Program-made: the position numbers and the translations under genes
Shown here: positions 18,180 through 28,192 of the stretch, one piece after another
How the letters are laid out: the number at the start of each line of letters is the position of its first letter
How positions within the stretch are numbered: the stretch's first letter is position 1
Assembly: GCF_000262755.1 (NCBI RefSeq)
Contig: NZ_AFEU01000002.1
Location: 930,001 to 994,000 of the forward strand
DNA length: 64,000 bases
Origin: Bacillus methanolicus PB1
GTDB taxonomy: Bacteria; Bacillota; Bacilli; Bacillales; Cytobacillaceae
Direction: 5' to 3'
Notes under the pieces: model-generated
The model's input: only the letters and a program-made list of their open reading frames with translations
What the model was told of the DNA's origin: nothing
Database searches by the model: none

Positions 18180-19478
18180 GTGGAAGCAATCCAAGTTGGC
18201 TTGTTAGGATTAGGCACCGTTGGATCGGGTGTAGTAAAAATCATTGAAAATCATCAGGACAAATTAATGCATCAAGTAGGCTGTCCTGTTAAAGTGAAAA
18301 AAATTCTTGTTCAGGATTTAAATAAAAAAAGGGATGTAGAAGTTGATTCTGTGCAGTTAACGACAAATGCGGATGATATTCTGCAAGATCCTGAAATTGA
18401 TGTTGTAATCGAAGTGATGGGCGGAGTAGAAGAGACAAGGAACTATCTGCTTAAAGCCTTATCAGAAAAGAAGCATGTTGTGACAGCCAATAAGGATTTG
18501 ATGGCCGTTCATGGATCAGAGCTTTTGACCTCAGCTTCCGCAAACGGATGTGATCTGTTTTATGAGGCTAGTGTAGCGGGCGGAATACCAATTTTAAGAA
18601 GTCTAGTAGACGGTCTTGCTTCTGACAGAATTACAAAAATGATGGGAATTGTGAACGGGACGACGAACTACATTTTAACGAAAATGAGCAAACATGGAAG
18701 TGCTTATGAAGAAGTGCTGAAGGAAGCACAGGAATTAGGATATGCAGAAGCCGATCCTGCTTCCGATGTAGAAGGCCTTGATGCTGCGAGAAAAATGGCA
18801 ATACTTGCAACACTCGGATTTTCCATGAAAATTGACCTTGACGATGTAAAAGTAGAGGGAATTACAAAAATTACCGAAGAAGATATTCAATATGGGAAGC
18901 AATTAGGCTATACGATGAAATTGATCGGAATCGCCCACCGCGAGGGTGAAAAAGTAGAAGTAAGTGTCCAGCCGACTTTGCTTTCGGATTCTCATCCGCT
19001 TTCTTCAGTAAACGATGAATATAATGCGGTTTATGTCTACGGGGAAGCTGTCGGTGAAACGATGTTCTACGGTCCGGGGGCGGGAAGCCTTCCAACAGCC
19101 ACTGCCGTTGTTTCCGACCTTGTAGGAGTTATGAAAAATATGCGTCTTGGCGTAAATGGAGCGAACGCTGTCACTCCGCAATATCAAAAGAAATTAAAAG
19201 GCCCGGACGAAATTTATTCCAAATTCTTTTTAAGGCTTCAAGTAAAAGACGAGGTAGGAGTTTTTGCAAATATTACTTCCATATTTTCAGAGCATTCGGT
19301 TAGTTTTGAGAAAATTCTTCAGATGCCTTTAAAGGAAAAGGGACTGGCAGAGATTGTGCTTGTTACACACCAGGCATCTCTTCAAGACTATGAAGATATT
19401 TTAGTGAAATTAAGAGATTTAGATGCAGTTCATGAAATAAAAAGTTCGTATCGGGTTGAAGGGAGTGCAAAAATATGA
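18180..19478 (+). CDS. hom: Hom, homoserine dehydrogenase
   Basis: 432 residues from GTG 18180, which follows GGAGGG and aligns with the usual N-terminus ([16 protein letters not shown]); ATG 18165 is a less likely start. NAD(P)-binding GLGTVG (10-15), catalytic region [14 protein letters not shown], and a C-terminal ACT domain ([20 protein letters not shown]) that usually senses threonine. It reduces aspartate semialdehyde to homoserine, the branch point to threonine and methionine. First gene of hom-thrC-thrB. Confidence 0.96.
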   Translation: MEAIQVGLLGLGTVGSGVVKIIENHQDKLMHQVGCPVKVKKILVQDLNKKRDVEVDSVQLTTNADDILQDPEIDVVIEVMGGVEETRNYLLKALSEKKHVVTANKDLMAVHGSELLTSASANGCDLFYEASVAGGIPILRSLVDGLASDRITKMMGIVNGTTNYILTKMSKHGSAYEEVLKEAQELGYAEADPASDVEGLDAARKMAILATLGFSMKIDLDDVKVEGITKITEEDIQYGKQLGYTMKLIGIAHREGEKVEVSVQPTLLSDSHPLSSVNDEYNAVYVYGEAVGETMFYGPGAGSLPTATAVVSDLVGVMKNMRLGVNGANAVTPQYQKKLKGPDEIYSKFFLRLQVKDEVGVFANITSIFSEHSVSFEKILQMPLKEKGLAEIVLVTHQASLQDYEDILVKLRDLDAVHEIKSSYRVEGSAKI

Positions 19479-20536
19479 GATGGCCTGGCCTACTTGCAGC
19501 TTATAAAGAATATTTGCCGATTACTGAGAAAACGCCAGCTTTAACATTGAATGAAGGAAATACCCCGTTAATCAGGCTTGAAAATCTCTCAAAGGAATGG
19601 GGGGTTGAGCTGTACGTAAAAGTAGAAGGAGCAAATCCTACCGGTTCATTTAAAGACCGCGGAATGGTGATGGCTGTCGCCAAAGCAAAAGAAGCTGGAA
19701 GCAATACAGTGATTTGCGCTTCAACAGGAAATACATCCGCCTCTGCCGCAGCTTATGCAGCAAGGGCAGGAATGCGCTGTATTGTTGTTATTCCTGAAGG
19801 GAAAATTGCAATGGGAAAAGTAGCGCAAGCGGTTATGTACGGTGCTGAAATTCTTTCGATTCAAGGGAACTTTGATGATGCGCTTAAAATGGTGAGAAAC
19901 ATTAGCGAGAAAGAACCGGTGACACTTGTCAATTCAGTTAATCCTTACCGGCTTGAGGGGCAAAAAACAGCCGCATTTGAAGTATGCGACCAGCTGGGAG
20001 ATGCACCTGACATATTAGCCATTCCTGTTGGAAATGCAGGTAACATCAGTGCATACTGGAAAGGATTTAAAGAATATAATGCAAAAAAAGGGAATAAGCT
20101 CCCTAAAATGCATGGTTTTGAAGCGGAAGGCGCCGCCGCTATCGTTCATAACCGCGTTTTTGAAAATCCGGAAACAATTGCTACAGCAATTCGAATTGGT
20201 AATCCTGCGAGCTGGCATCTTGCCGTCGATGCTGCCAAAGAATCAAACGGAAAAATCGATGAAGTCAGCGATGAAGAAATCTTGATTGCATACCGAAAAT
20301 TGGCCTCAGCAGAAGGAATTTTTGCAGAACCGGCATCATGTGCTTCCTTGGCAGGGATTTATAAACAGCTTCGAAATGGTGAAATTGAGCAGGGAACAAA
20401 AATTGTCGCTGTCCTGACAGGAAATGGTTTAAAGGATCCGAATACAGCTATTGATTGCAGCCCGGTTAAGCCTGTTCTCCTCCCGAATGATGAAGAAGCT
20501 CTTAGCGATCATATCAAGGGAGTTGTCCATCAATGA
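19475..20536 (+). CDS. thrC: ThrC, threonine synthase
   Basis: 353 residues, class II PLP enzyme with the PLP lysine K60 in [10 protein letters not shown] and the substrate loop [19 protein letters not shown]. It converts O-phosphohomoserine to threonine. ATG overlaps the hom stop in ATGA, so translation is coupled. Confidence 0.97.
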   Translation: MRWPGLLAAYKEYLPITEKTPALTLNEGNTPLIRLENLSKEWGVELYVKVEGANPTGSFKDRGMVMAVAKAKEAGSNTVICASTGNTSASAAAYAARAGMRCIVVIPEGKIAMGKVAQAVMYGAEILSIQGNFDDALKMVRNISEKEPVTLVNSVNPYRLEGQKTAAFEVCDQLGDAPDILAIPVGNAGNISAYWKGFKEYNAKKGNKLPKMHGFEAEGAAAIVHNRVFENPETIATAIRIGNPASWHLAVDAAKESNGKIDEVSDEEILIAYRKLASAEGIFAEPASCASLAGIYKQLRNGEIEQGTKIVAVLTGNGLKDPNTAIDCSPVKPVLLPNDEEALSDHIKGVVHQ

Positions 20537-21450
20537 CCGAGGATGAAATGGTTCTTATCCAGGTCCCTGCCAGTACGGCCAACCTGGGACCCGGGTTTGA
20601 CTCGGTTGGATTAGCTTTAAATCTTTATTTAACTATTGAAGCGGAGATAAGCAGCCAATGGGAGATCATTTTCCTTACCGAAGAACTGCAATCCCTTCCA
20701 ACGGATGAGACAAATTTCATTAGCCAGACGGCGATTTATACAGCTTCTCTTTTTCAGCGCCAGATGCCTCCATGCCGGTTAAAAGTAAAAAGCGGAATTC
20801 CGCTTGCAAGAGGACTTGGATCCAGTGCGGCAGCGATTGTAGCCGCGATCGAGTTAGCTGATGCGGTGTGCCAATTATCGTTATCGAAACAGGAAAAGTT
20901 TGAAATTGCATCAAAAATTGAAGGGCACCCTGATAATGTAGGCGCATCTTTATTTGGCGGACTTGTCATTGGCCAGCAAACAGCGGAAGAAATAAATTGT
21001 GCTGTATTTTCCAATATTTCATTTGATGTTGTTGCGGTGATTCCGAAAGAAGAGCTTTTAACGAAGGATTCCCGCGGCGTTTTGCCGGAACAGCTGTCAT
21101 TTCAGGAAGCTGTCCGGGCAGGAGCAACCGCGAATCTGCTCGTTGCTTCTCTAATAAGCGGCAACTGGGAATTGGCCGGAAAAATGATGAGAAATGACTT
21201 GTATCATCAGCCGTACCGCCGGAACCTTGTACCTCATCTTGGCTTGATTGAGAAGCATGCATTTGATTTTGGAGCATTTGGAGTTGCCTTAAGCGGAGCA
21301 GGCCCTGCTGTGATTTGCTGCACAGAAACCGATAAAGGAGAAAGAACAGCTTCATTACTAAAGGGCTTGCTGCCGGATATGGAAGTGCTGAATCTGAAAA
21401 TTGACCAGGTTGGAAGCAAAGTAACAACGGAAAAGTTGTCTTGTTTATAA
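20533..21450 (+). CDS. thrB: ThrB, homoserine kinase
   Basis: 305 residues, GHMP kinase: N-terminal substrate motif [20 protein letters not shown] loop [12 protein letters not shown] (residues 90-101) and the C-terminal [10 protein letters not shown] glycine motif. It phosphorylates homoserine for ThrC. ATG overlaps the thrC stop in ATGA. Confidence 0.97.
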   Translation: MTEDEMVLIQVPASTANLGPGFDSVGLALNLYLTIEAEISSQWEIIFLTEELQSLPTDETNFISQTAIYTASLFQRQMPPCRLKVKSGIPLARGLGSSAAAIVAAIELADAVCQLSLSKQEKFEIASKIEGHPDNVGASLFGGLVIGQQTAEEINCAVFSNISFDVVAVIPKEELLTKDSRGVLPEQLSFQEAVRAGATANLLVASLISGNWELAGKMMRNDLYHQPYRRNLVPHLGLIEKHAFDFGAFGVALSGAGPAVICCTETDKGERTASLLKGLLPDMEVLNLKIDQVGSKVTTEKLSCL

Positions 21451-21560
21451 GCAGAAAAAAATAGGCTGACTCACAAAGGTCTGACTCCCTCCGACAAAGA
21501 CAATATATAGAATGGTTTTATTAGTGTTTATCTATATATTGTATTGGAGGGGTCTGTCCC

Positions 21561-23059
21561 ACTAGCCTTGCATAAAAGTAAATAAATTCAATATTTTACT
21601 TTATTTAACATAATCTTTTTTAATCTAGATGCAAAAAAGGCTAACTCCATTTAAGTTAGCCTTTTTTGTCCCATTTATTTGAATTTATGTATATTAATTG
21701 TAATTTATACTTCGTTTATTATTTTTCCTTTTTTGGCTTTATCATTGCTACTTTTTCTGCAAAAACTAAGTCTTCTTCCTTTTTTTTAGGTACTTTTTGT
21801 CGCCCTTTTGATGTCCTTGTACACCTTCGATTCAGTTCTTTTTCAAATTCCTGCCAAGATAAATGTAAATAGGTTCGGATTAACCGCAGTACTCCCCATA
21901 TTGTTTTTTTCGTTTGTGTCTTTAGTTTTATTTGTAGTACTAGCCCATAGGCAATCAGCGAAAGAAACATCTGATTCCAGATTCCTTGGGGTTTTGTACT
22001 CCAAATTTTGGTTGAACGAAGATGTTGTTTAATCCATCTAAAGAAGATCTCAATCGCCCACCGATGACGGTAGATTTCCATTATTTGTTCAGGCGGTAAG
22101 TCAAAGCGTGTGGTAATAATTCGGTATAGATGTCCTTCTTCATCAAAAAATTCGACGAGACGTACCGGGTGCAATTTCTCGTTCGAGGTTACACCAATCT
22201 TTACTGTCGCATCCATACGAATCAACGGATGGTTTAAAATTTTTCTATCGAGATAGATTACCTTGTGCTGCTCTTTAATTCTTACAATGAAAGAAATACC
22301 ACGTTCCGCCCAGTTATTGATTTTTTTATGAGAAGCATATCCACGATCCATGACGTAAGTTGAATCAGATTCAACCACAAGGAAGTCGGAACCTTCAAAA
22401 TCACTGACATTTCCAGTTGATGGAATAATTTGGTCTGGAAAAGCAATGTCTGGAGAAGCTACCACTAAACGGGTGTGCATTTTTACCTGAGTAGAATTTT
22501 TTGATACATAAGCCCAGTTAGCTAACTGTTCAGGCAGCTTAAAGGAAGAAGAGTCAATTATGGCTAATCTCCCAATTCCCTTTGGTAGACCAGATAAATT
22601 TCTAGTTTGAATTTCAATATCTTTGACCACTCGAAAAAAAAGATCTTGTACCCATTCAGTTGGTAATTCATTTATCCTACGGCTTAGTTGTGAACCACTT
22701 ATGCTTTCTAAATTTAGGCTTTTCATGAGGTCTTTATCAGCCCGTAATTTCTCCTCTATATCAGTATATGAGCTCCAATTACCCAGCTGAGCAGCAACAA
22801 AAATTTTTACAAGGGCATCAGCTCTTAATTTTTTTTGATCATAGTTTAAAAGAGGACAGGAAAGCTTTTCCGTAGATAAAAGGGAAAAACATTGACGAAC
22901 AACAGATGGTTGAGCTATATTTACATTGCTCATGATAAAAACTCCTTTGTAGAAAACTTGTTGATGGGACAACAAGCTAACAATTCTACAATAGGAGTTT
23001 TTTTCTTTTTAGTAAACCTTTTTTTATTTTCCTGAATTTGTAACCTTTGCAAGGCTAGT
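21561..23059 (-). mobile_element. IS4-family (IS231-like) insertion sequence, copy 1
   Basis: 1499 bp. Terminal inverted repeats ACTAGCCTTGCA and TGCAAGGCTAGT (12 bp, 13 if one more base is counted). It is flanked by the direct repeat GGGTCTGTCCC at 21550-21560 and 23060-23070 (11 bp; 9 bp if the outer C/G is assigned to the element). One transposase gene is on the minus strand. A hairpin with AAGTTAGCC/GGCTAACTT-type arms at 21633-21668 can end transcription at its 3' side. The sequence appears identical to the copy at 37343, so transposition was recent. Confidence 0.95.
21719..22933 (-). CDS. IS4-family transposase, copy 1
   Basis: 404 residues from ATG 22933, with AAAGGAG eight bases upstream; a further 14 in-frame codons upstream overlap this site and are not used. 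DDE catalytic elements: first Asp in AIIDSSSFKLP, second Asp in YVMDRGYASHKK, and Glu in the YREK-type motif YRHRWAIEIFFRWIKQH. The N-terminus (SVVRQCFSLLSTEKL) looks like the DUF4372-type domain of many IS4 transposases. Complete and presumably active. Confidence 0.93.
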   Translation of the reverse strand: MSNVNIAQPSVVRQCFSLLSTEKLSCPLLNYDQKKLRADALVKIFVAAQLGNWSSYTDIEEKLRADKDLMKSLNLESISGSQLSRRINELPTEWVQDLFFRVVKDIEIQTRNLSGLPKGIGRLAIIDSSSFKLPEQLANWAYVSKNSTQVKMHTRLVVASPDIAFPDQIIPSTGNVSDFEGSDFLVVESDSTYVMDRGYASHKKINNWAERGISFIVRIKEQHKVIYLDRKILNHPLIRMDATVKIGVTSNEKLHPVRLVEFFDEEGHLYRIITTRFDLPPEQIMEIYRHRWAIEIFFRWIKQHLRSTKIWSTKPQGIWNQMFLSLIAYGLVLQIKLKTQTKKTIWGVLRLIRTYLHLSWQEFEKELNRRCTRTSKGRQKVPKKKEEDLVFAEKVAMIKPKKEK

Positions 23060-23116
23060 GGGTCTGTCCCTTTCTATGAGTCAGCCTTTTTAAACATGTT
23101 CTAAAAGAATATCAAA

Positions 23117-23353
23117 TTAAAATACTTGTTCTACTTCAACTACTCCAGGAACTTCTTCAAGAAGTGCACGTTCGATTCCGGCTTTTAGAGTGATTGTTGA
23201 ACTTGGGCAGCTTCCGCAAGCACCTAGTAATCGAAGCTTGACAATGCCATCTTCAACATCCACTAGTTCGCAGTCTCCACCGTCACGAAGAAGGAATGGA
23301 CGCAATTTATCCAGTATCTCCTGAACTTGCTCTTTCATTTCCAGATCTGACAT
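23117..23353 (-). CDS. yutI: YutI, NifU C-terminal-domain Fe-S carrier
   Basis: 78 residues consisting of a NifU-like domain with the cluster-binding CGSCPSS motif (C46, C49) and [14 protein letters not shown]. Proteins of this type bind a 4Fe-4S cluster between two monomers and hand it to apoproteins. GGAAAGGAGT precedes the ATG. It lies close to other Fe-S genes (yutM, yumC) in this region and diverges from yuzD. Confidence 0.92.
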   Translation of the reverse strand: MSDLEMKEQVQEILDKLRPFLLRDGGDCELVDVEDGIVKLRLLGACGSCPSSTITLKAGIERALLEEVPGVVEVEQVF

Positions 23354-23590
23354 TTCAAATCGACTCCTTTCCTAATTTTATTATAATCACATTCAAAGAA
23401 AAAATCTATTCATTAGAAATGGAAATCAATCCATAATGAACAAAGTGGGATTGAAGCGCCGTACAGGAGTTTTTAATAAATTATTATGCGGTTCGGTGAA
23501 TCCCGGCAACAATGTACATCACTCCGAGTGTTGCAAGCAATTAAAATAGTATAATAAAATAATAACTACATTGTAAGGGGAGTGGGATGT

Positions 23591-23917
23591 GTGGAAAATA
23601 AAGAAGTGGAAATCGTCGTATACGGGGCAGAACAGCTTTGTGCCAGCTGTGTGAATCTTCCTTCTTCAAAAGAAACGTTCGAGTGGCTGGAAGCTGCAGT
23701 GGCAAGAAAGTTTCCTGATCAGCCGTTTAAAATTTCATTTGTCGACATATTTAACCCTCCGAAAGATGAAAATAAGAAAAACTTTGCCCGAAAAGTAATT
23801 GACCAGGATATGTTTTATCCAGTTGTGTTGATTGGAGATAAAATAGTTGGCGAAGGAAACCCAAGATTGAAAACAATTTTTGCAGAAATGGAGAAATACG
23901 GATACCGGGCGGAATAA
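23591..23917 (+). CDS. yuzD: YuzD family thioredoxin-like protein (DUF1462)
   Basis: 108 residues from GTG 23591 (AGGGGAGTGGGA upstream); an earlier in-frame GTG at 23582 overlaps that site. A thioredoxin-like fold is suggested by the N-terminal VVYGAEQLCASCVNLPSS with a CxxC pair, a central FVDIFNPP and the cis-Pro-like YPVVLIGDKIVGEGNPRL. Likely a cytosolic redox protein; no defined partner. Confidence 0.87.
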   Translation: MENKEVEIVVYGAEQLCASCVNLPSSKETFEWLEAAVARKFPDQPFKISFVDIFNPPKDENKKNFARKVIDQDMFYPVVLIGDKIVGEGNPRLKTIFAEMEKYGYRAE

Positions 23918-24010
23918 ATTTGACGTAATATTGATTACTGGATGGAATCTTGGAAAAAGTTAAGATAATTTCAGGGAAATCAGAGTGAAATTTCCTGAAA
24001 ACTTGGTAAA

Positions 24011-24068
24011 AAAGAGGCAGGGTCAGCCCCCTAATAATATTGTTGACACTAATGACTCAGCCTCTTTT
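24011..24068. repeat. Dispersed palindrome, truncated 58-bp copy
   Basis: AAGAGGC on the left pairs with ATGACTCAGCCTCTT on the right, around AGGGTCAGCCCCCTAATAATATTG. The inner arms are mostly deleted, yet the outer hairpin with a T-tract remains in the convergent gap between yuzD and the next gene. Confidence 0.75.
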
Positions 24069-24123
24069 GAATTACGCAGTGAATTCAAGCGTACATTTTA
24101 ATATGTTTGTGGGTTGCAGTGTA

Positions 24124-24666
24124 TTATCTAACTGCATCAAATGCATTTATTTGCCATTTATTTCTTACTTTAACGAATGTAACTTTTCTTTTTTCATACT
24201 TTACCGGATTTCCGTATGGAACAGTAAATTCATATAAGCGAATGTCTTTTCTTTGATAAATTAATTTTGCTTTTGCTTTATCCCATTCAAGTAAACTTCC
24301 GCTGTCTGCATTAGGCAATGCAAGTTTACCATTGTATTCAATAAATTTGTACTTTTTAATTGCTTTGTCAATTGCGTTTAGGGTAAAAACTTCATTCAAA
24401 TATTTAACAAGCTCCTCTTTAGTATCAAGTTCACTGCAGAAGTATCGATACTCAGTTCCTTTATAGATGAATGTTTTTGAAGGGCACTTTGAATTTTTTG
24501 CTTTTTGAATGTGGCCGTTCATTGTGTCCCAATAGTGTTGACGAGCGCTCAAAGCAAGTTTTAATGCTTGACCGCTTGTTAGATCACCTGTTGTTTTAGC
24601 TGAAGCTCCAATATTAAAAGTCAACAAAACTACAGCAACCATTAGAAGTGAAAAAATTTTTTTCAT
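24124..24666 (-). CDS. Secreted protein, probable IseA (YoeB)-type inhibitor of D,L-endopeptidases
   Basis: 180 residues from ATG 24666 (GGGAGGT upstream). Cleavable signal peptide (KKIFSLLMVAVVLLTFNIGASA), then a compact domain with ARQHYWDTMNG, YRYFCSELDTKEELVKYL, LNAIDKAIKKYKFIEYNGKL and ADSGSLLEW. This pattern resembles IseA, which binds and inhibits LytE/LytF/CwlO-type autolysins outside the cell in B. subtilis. I assign the family from remembered motifs, so a search is needed. Two cysteines (in SKCPSK and RYFCSE) could form a disulfide. Confidence 0.6.
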   Translation of the reverse strand: MKKIFSLLMVAVVLLTFNIGASAKTTGDLTSGQALKLALSARQHYWDTMNGHIQKAKNSKCPSKTFIYKGTEYRYFCSELDTKEELVKYLNEVFTLNAIDKAIKKYKFIEYNGKLALPNADSGSLLEWDKAKAKLIYQRKDIRLYEFTVPYGNPVKYEKRKVTFVKVRNKWQINAFDAVR

Positions 24667-24799
24667 TGTTTCTACCTCCCGATTTTTATTCACAAAAAAA
24701 GACGAAAGATCTTCATAAATGTTACAAATATTTTAAATTTTTTTTGCGAAAAATTTGTAATCATAACGAAATAGCAATTCATTTATTGAACAAAATAAA

Positions 24800-24917
24800 G
24801 AGGCTGACTCATAAAAATGGTCAAACCCCTCCAATACAATAAATAGATAGATACTAATAAAACCGGCCTTTATATTGTCATTATTGGAGGGAGTCAGACC
24901 TTTAGTGAGTCAGCCTC
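24800..24917. repeat. Dispersed palindrome, GACTCA subfamily, complete copy
   Basis: GAGGCTGACTCATAAAAATG ... TTAGTGAGTCAGCCTC with middle arms CCCCTCCAATA/TATTGGAGGG. It lies downstream of yutJ on the minus strand and upstream of the secreted-protein gene, so it separates two tandem genes. Confidence 0.92.
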
Positions 24918-24932
24918 AGTGTTTTTAATTTG

Positions 24933-26000
24933 TCATCCATTATGATACTTATACATCCACAGCACCCCTGATTTAAGCAGGCGGGGTACACGGCCTGTAA
25001 TGGGGCGCTCTGCGACTAGGCCAAAACCGTGTTTTCTGCCAAGGGACCCGAGAATACCTTTTAGTTTGATTGGCGGAAAACTTTCCGGCGGCTGTTCGCC
25101 GTTCCAACGTTTTAACAGAACTTGGACAATCTGTTCAGCCTGGGCTTCTGCAAGCTGGGCGCTCGGAGCATGAGGAAGGCTTGCACAATCGCCTACTACA
25201 TAAACATTCTCGTCATTTGGCAGATTATGCTGAGGAGTTAGAACTACTCTGCCCTGTTTATCCTTTTCGACATCTAAATCCCTGACAACCTTATTCGGCT
25301 GAATGCCTGCAGTCCATACGATCGCATCACAATGAATAGGCTCGCCATGATTAAATAACACGTTTTCTTCAATTCTCGTAATGTTTGCGTTATTGACAAT
25401 TTCTACATTGTGATTGTCAAACCAGTTTTCCACATAAGTACTTAACCGTTTCGGGAAGGCTGACAATATATGGCTTCCCCTGTCAAATAAAATAATGTGA
25501 AGATCTTCGCGGCTTTCGCTTAACTCGCTCGCCAACTCCACACCGCTTAATCCTGCCCCGACAATTGCGACAGTTGATCCTGGTTCAAGGTTATTAAGGG
25601 CCTGATATGTGCATCTCGATTTTTCAATGGATTGAATACTATAAGTATAAAGTTCGGCTCCAGGTACATTATGATATTTATCTTCACAGCCAAGTCCAAT
25701 CACGAGGTCATCATATTGAACCGATTCTTGATCTTTCAAAAATACCTTTTTTTCCTTAAGGTCAATTCCTGTAATTTCACCGAACTTAACATTTAACCGC
25801 GGATGTTCCGGAAATGGGACCCGGATGTGATGATCTGAAATGGTTCCCGCAGCAAGAGCATAATACTCAGTTTTTAAACAATGGTATGGAACACGATCGA
25901 TAAGTGTAATAGAAACATCCTCAGGCAAATGATTCGGCAACAGACGGTGAAGTATTCTCATTCCTCCGTAGCCGCCGCCTAGTAAAACTAAATTTTTCAT
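24933..26000 (-). CDS. yutJ: YutJ, NADH dehydrogenase-like flavoprotein
   Basis: 355 residues from ATG 26000, behind AAAGGGG. It has two Rossmann dinucleotide-binding motifs: FAD site LVLLGGGYGGMRIL at the N-terminus and NAD(P)H site VAIVGAGLSGVELASEL in the middle. The later FAD motif is NVYVVGDCASL. It belongs to the type-II NADH:quinone oxidoreductase family but lacks the long C-terminal membrane helix, so whether it works with quinone is not known. It diverges from yuzB. Confidence 0.88.
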   Translation of the reverse strand: MKNLVLLGGGYGGMRILHRLLPNHLPEDVSITLIDRVPYHCLKTEYYALAAGTISDHHIRVPFPEHPRLNVKFGEITGIDLKEKKVFLKDQESVQYDDLVIGLGCEDKYHNVPGAELYTYSIQSIEKSRCTYQALNNLEPGSTVAIVGAGLSGVELASELSESREDLHIILFDRGSHILSAFPKRLSTYVENWFDNHNVEIVNNANITRIEENVLFNHGEPIHCDAIVWTAGIQPNKVVRDLDVEKDKQGRVVLTPQHNLPNDENVYVVGDCASLPHAPSAQLAEAQAEQIVQVLLKRWNGEQPPESFPPIKLKGILGSLGRKHGFGLVAERPITGRVPRLLKSGVLWMYKYHNG

Positions 26001-26469
26001 GCAAATAACCCCTTTTTTCTGTGATGGAAGCATATAAGTATCTTCCAAATCCCCTTGTTCTTGAAATGCAAAACGTGTTTATAGCGGAAAGCAGATTAAT
26101 AGAAAAATGGAAAAGAAAAATGTTAACGTTTACAGAGTCTCATTTGATAGAGAATCGCTTATTTTCTATAAACTTTGCATTAAAACTAATAAACTGAATT
26201 TTTTTGTAAAATTCAATTCCACCATGAGTATAACGAAATTGTCACAAAATCACAACATCTATAAATGAAAAACTTGACAAGAACAAACAATTAGTGGTAT
26301 TTGTTTTCTTTCATTTTGTTCAAAGCTCTTTCAGTGTATTTCTTCCTGTCATAGATAGAAAAAATTACAACTTGATCTGCCTCTCAAGAATTCTTTGGCA
26401 ACTCAAGCGAGGTGCTTGCGATTTTTCAGAAAAAATTGTAGCATTAACTTTTGTAGAGAGGTGAAGGAG
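26001..26469. other. Divergent intergenic region yutJ / yuzB
   Basis: 469 AT-rich bases with no convincing gene. A TTGACA at about 26274 has no good -10 partner, and a small CAAGCGAGGTGCTTG hairpin lies near 26402-26416. Promoters for yutJ and yuzB must be here, but I cannot place them. Confidence 0.4.
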
Positions 26470-26709
26470 ATGATAAAACCGATCATTGAGTTTTGCATCA
26501 GCAATTTGGCAAACGGCTCTCAAGCTGCTCTTGAACAGTTGGAAAGAGACCCGAACCTGGACATTATTGAATATGGTTGTCTCGGTTATTGCGGGAAATG
26601 TGCAGAACATTTATTTGCGCTTGTAAATGGTGAAATTGTTACCGGAGAAACTCCCGATGAGTTGGTAGAAAATATCTATCAATTCTTGGAGGAAAACCCG
26701 ATGTACTGA
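26470..26709 (+). CDS. yuzB: YuzB family protein (DUF1450)
   Basis: 79 residues from ATG 26470 (GGTGAAGGAG just upstream). A small cysteine-containing protein ([31 protein letters not shown]) with a thioredoxin-like ferredoxin look. The function of YuzB is unknown; the CLGYCGKC cluster suggests metal or redox binding. Confidence 0.9.
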   Translation: MIKPIIEFCISNLANGSQAALEQLERDPNLDIIEYGCLGYCGKCAEHLFALVNGEIVTGETPDELVENIYQFLEENPMY

Positions 26710-26711
26710 TA

Positions 26712-26747
26712 GAAAAAAGGATGGCCAACTATGGAGCCATCCTTTTA
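26712..26747. terminator. Terminator between yuzB and the DUF2225 gene
   Basis: GGATGGC/GCCATCC stem, ten-base loop, A6 before and TTTT after. Works on both strands. Confidence 0.88.
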
Positions 26748-27434
26748 TGCATTTCTTTGAAGCTCTCTTATTTCATGCCATCTTTCTCTAGCCATTTCAA
26801 CAATTTTTGTTTCAACAGTCCGGCTCTGCTTTTCGATGACTTTTGAAAAAAATTGAGTTGCTTGTTCGATATTATGAATTCTTCTTGAAAGCTCCCCGAT
26901 TAAATAGAGAATCTTAATTTCCGATACTTGAGTTCCCTGAAAATCACCAGTAGAGTACGATTCCATGTATTCACTAATCGCAAGTTTCATAAAACGCTGT
27001 TCTTGAATATCATCATTTATAGAACGATACAGCCATGCAAGCCGTATATACATTCCGGCAATAAAAATGTGTTTTTCTTTTTTTAGAATAGCACAGTATG
27101 CAGCGAGCTTATACGTTTTAATCGAATCAATCACTGTTCTCTTTTGGCCAAAATTTTGCGGCATCCACTGTTTGCAAATTTTCTCTGAAATATCTTCTTT
27201 CGTACCAGGAGGAAAATACGGTGAAGAATCATCAGAAAACGAGAAGCCGCAATGAGGGCAAACATTAATAAAGTAAAGGATGGGATTGTTTTCATCTGAT
27301 TCATAAACAGGACGGAAGTCAGAATCGTAGTCTTTTACTTTGACAAACCGGGAACGGACTTTTTTCGTGGAGAACGTGTTTTGGCACATTCCGCATTGGT
27401 AAGTTTTGTTGTAAAGAGGTGTAAGCTCGGCCAT
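26745..27434 (-). CDS. DUF2225 family protein with zinc-ribbon
   Basis: 229 residues. N-terminal paired cysteines (YQCGMCQNTF and NVCPHCGFSFS) form a likely zinc ribbon; residues 100-229 are helical with a TPR-like pattern (AGMYIRLAWLYRS, EIKILYLIGELSRR). Matches the DUF2225 family common in Bacillus. Function unknown; a protein-protein interaction role is a guess from the TPR-like part. It diverges from yutM. Confidence 0.85.
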   Translation of the reverse strand: MAELTPLYNKTYQCGMCQNTFSTKKVRSRFVKVKDYDSDFRPVYESDENNPILYFINVCPHCGFSFSDDSSPYFPPGTKEDISEKICKQWMPQNFGQKRTVIDSIKTYKLAAYCAILKKEKHIFIAGMYIRLAWLYRSINDDIQEQRFMKLAISEYMESYSTGDFQGTQVSEIKILYLIGELSRRIHNIEQATQFFSKVIEKQSRTVETKIVEMARERWHEIRELQRNA

Positions 27435-27650
27435 TATATCACCTACTTGAAATGTAAATAGTTCTAGATGCTTATGTTATTACTATGATTATACAGTATA
27501 TTTATGAAAAAAGAACTAGAATTTCGAGAAAAGTGTGCCAGAATTGGTAATACATATGCAGTTTCTTCAAGTTAACATAGTTGAGTACTAAAACCTTTCT
27601 GTATATACTATAAATAATAGGAGTTACTTTTTAGAAAGGTGGGAAAACAG

Positions 27651-28013
27651 ATGCAAGACGTTCTTGTGATTACGGAAGCAGCAGCGTTTCAAATAAAGGA
27701 TATGATGAAGCAAAATGAAGAGGAAGGCGCTTTTTTAAGGGTTGCAGTTAAGGGCGGAGGCTGCAGCGGCCTCTCTTATGGAATGGGCTTTGAGCACGAG
27801 CCGGCAAATGAGGATATCCAATTTGAACAGCACGGCATTAAAATTGTTGTTGACAAAGAAAGCGCCATGATTTTAAATGGAACAAAAATTGATTACAAGC
27901 AGTCGTTAATGGGCGGCGGTTTTACCATTGATAATCCAAATGCAATTGCATCATGCGGATGCGGCTCATCATTCCGCACAGCAACAGTTGCCGGAACTCC
28001 GGAAGAGTGTTAA
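27651..28013 (+). CDS. yutM: YutM, A-type Fe-S cluster carrier
   Basis: 120 residues from ATG 27651, after AAAGGTGG. Conserved cysteines C38 (KGGGCSGLSYGM) and C102/C104 (ASCGCGSSF) bind the cluster, as in SufA/IscA/ErpA carriers. It takes clusters from the SufBCD scaffold to targets such as LipA. The C-terminal GTPEEC is typical of the Bacillus protein. It converges with yumC across a palindromic repeat. Confidence 0.95.
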   Translation: MQDVLVITEAAAFQIKDMMKQNEEEGAFLRVAVKGGGCSGLSYGMGFEHEPANEDIQFEQHGIKIVVDKESAMILNGTKIDYKQSLMGGGFTIDNPNAIASCGCGSSFRTATVAGTPEEC

Positions 28014-28030
28014 ACGAGTATACAAAAAAT

Positions 28031-28147
28031 GGGCTGACTCAAAAGAAAATAGTCAGACCCCCCAATATAATATATAGACAATCACTAATATAACCTTTCT
28101 ATATATTGTTATTGCTGGTGGGAGTCAGACCTTTATGAGTCAGCCCC
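28031..28147. repeat. Dispersed palindrome, GACTCA subfamily, complete copy
   Basis: GGGCTGACTCAAAAGAAAAT ... TTTATGAGTCAGCCCC. The outermost base pair has changed on both arms (GGGGC against GAGGC) so the hairpin is kept, which suggests compensating change or gene conversion between arms. Confidence 0.92.
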
Positions 28148-28192
28148 TTTTATGTCTGCCTTCAGATTCTGTTCTCCGGGGCTTCCGCTTTA

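Larger units (their letters stand above)
21463..23087. repeat. Dispersed palindrome, GACTCA subfamily, split by an IS4-type element
   Basis: Left part 21463-21560 (AGGCTGACTCACAAAGGTCTGA ... TATTGGAGGGGTCTGTCCC) and right part 23060-23087 (GGGTCTGTCCC ... TATGAGTCAGCCT) form one copy once the IS and one 11-bp duplicate are removed. It occupies the convergent gap between thrB and yutI. Confidence 0.9.
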
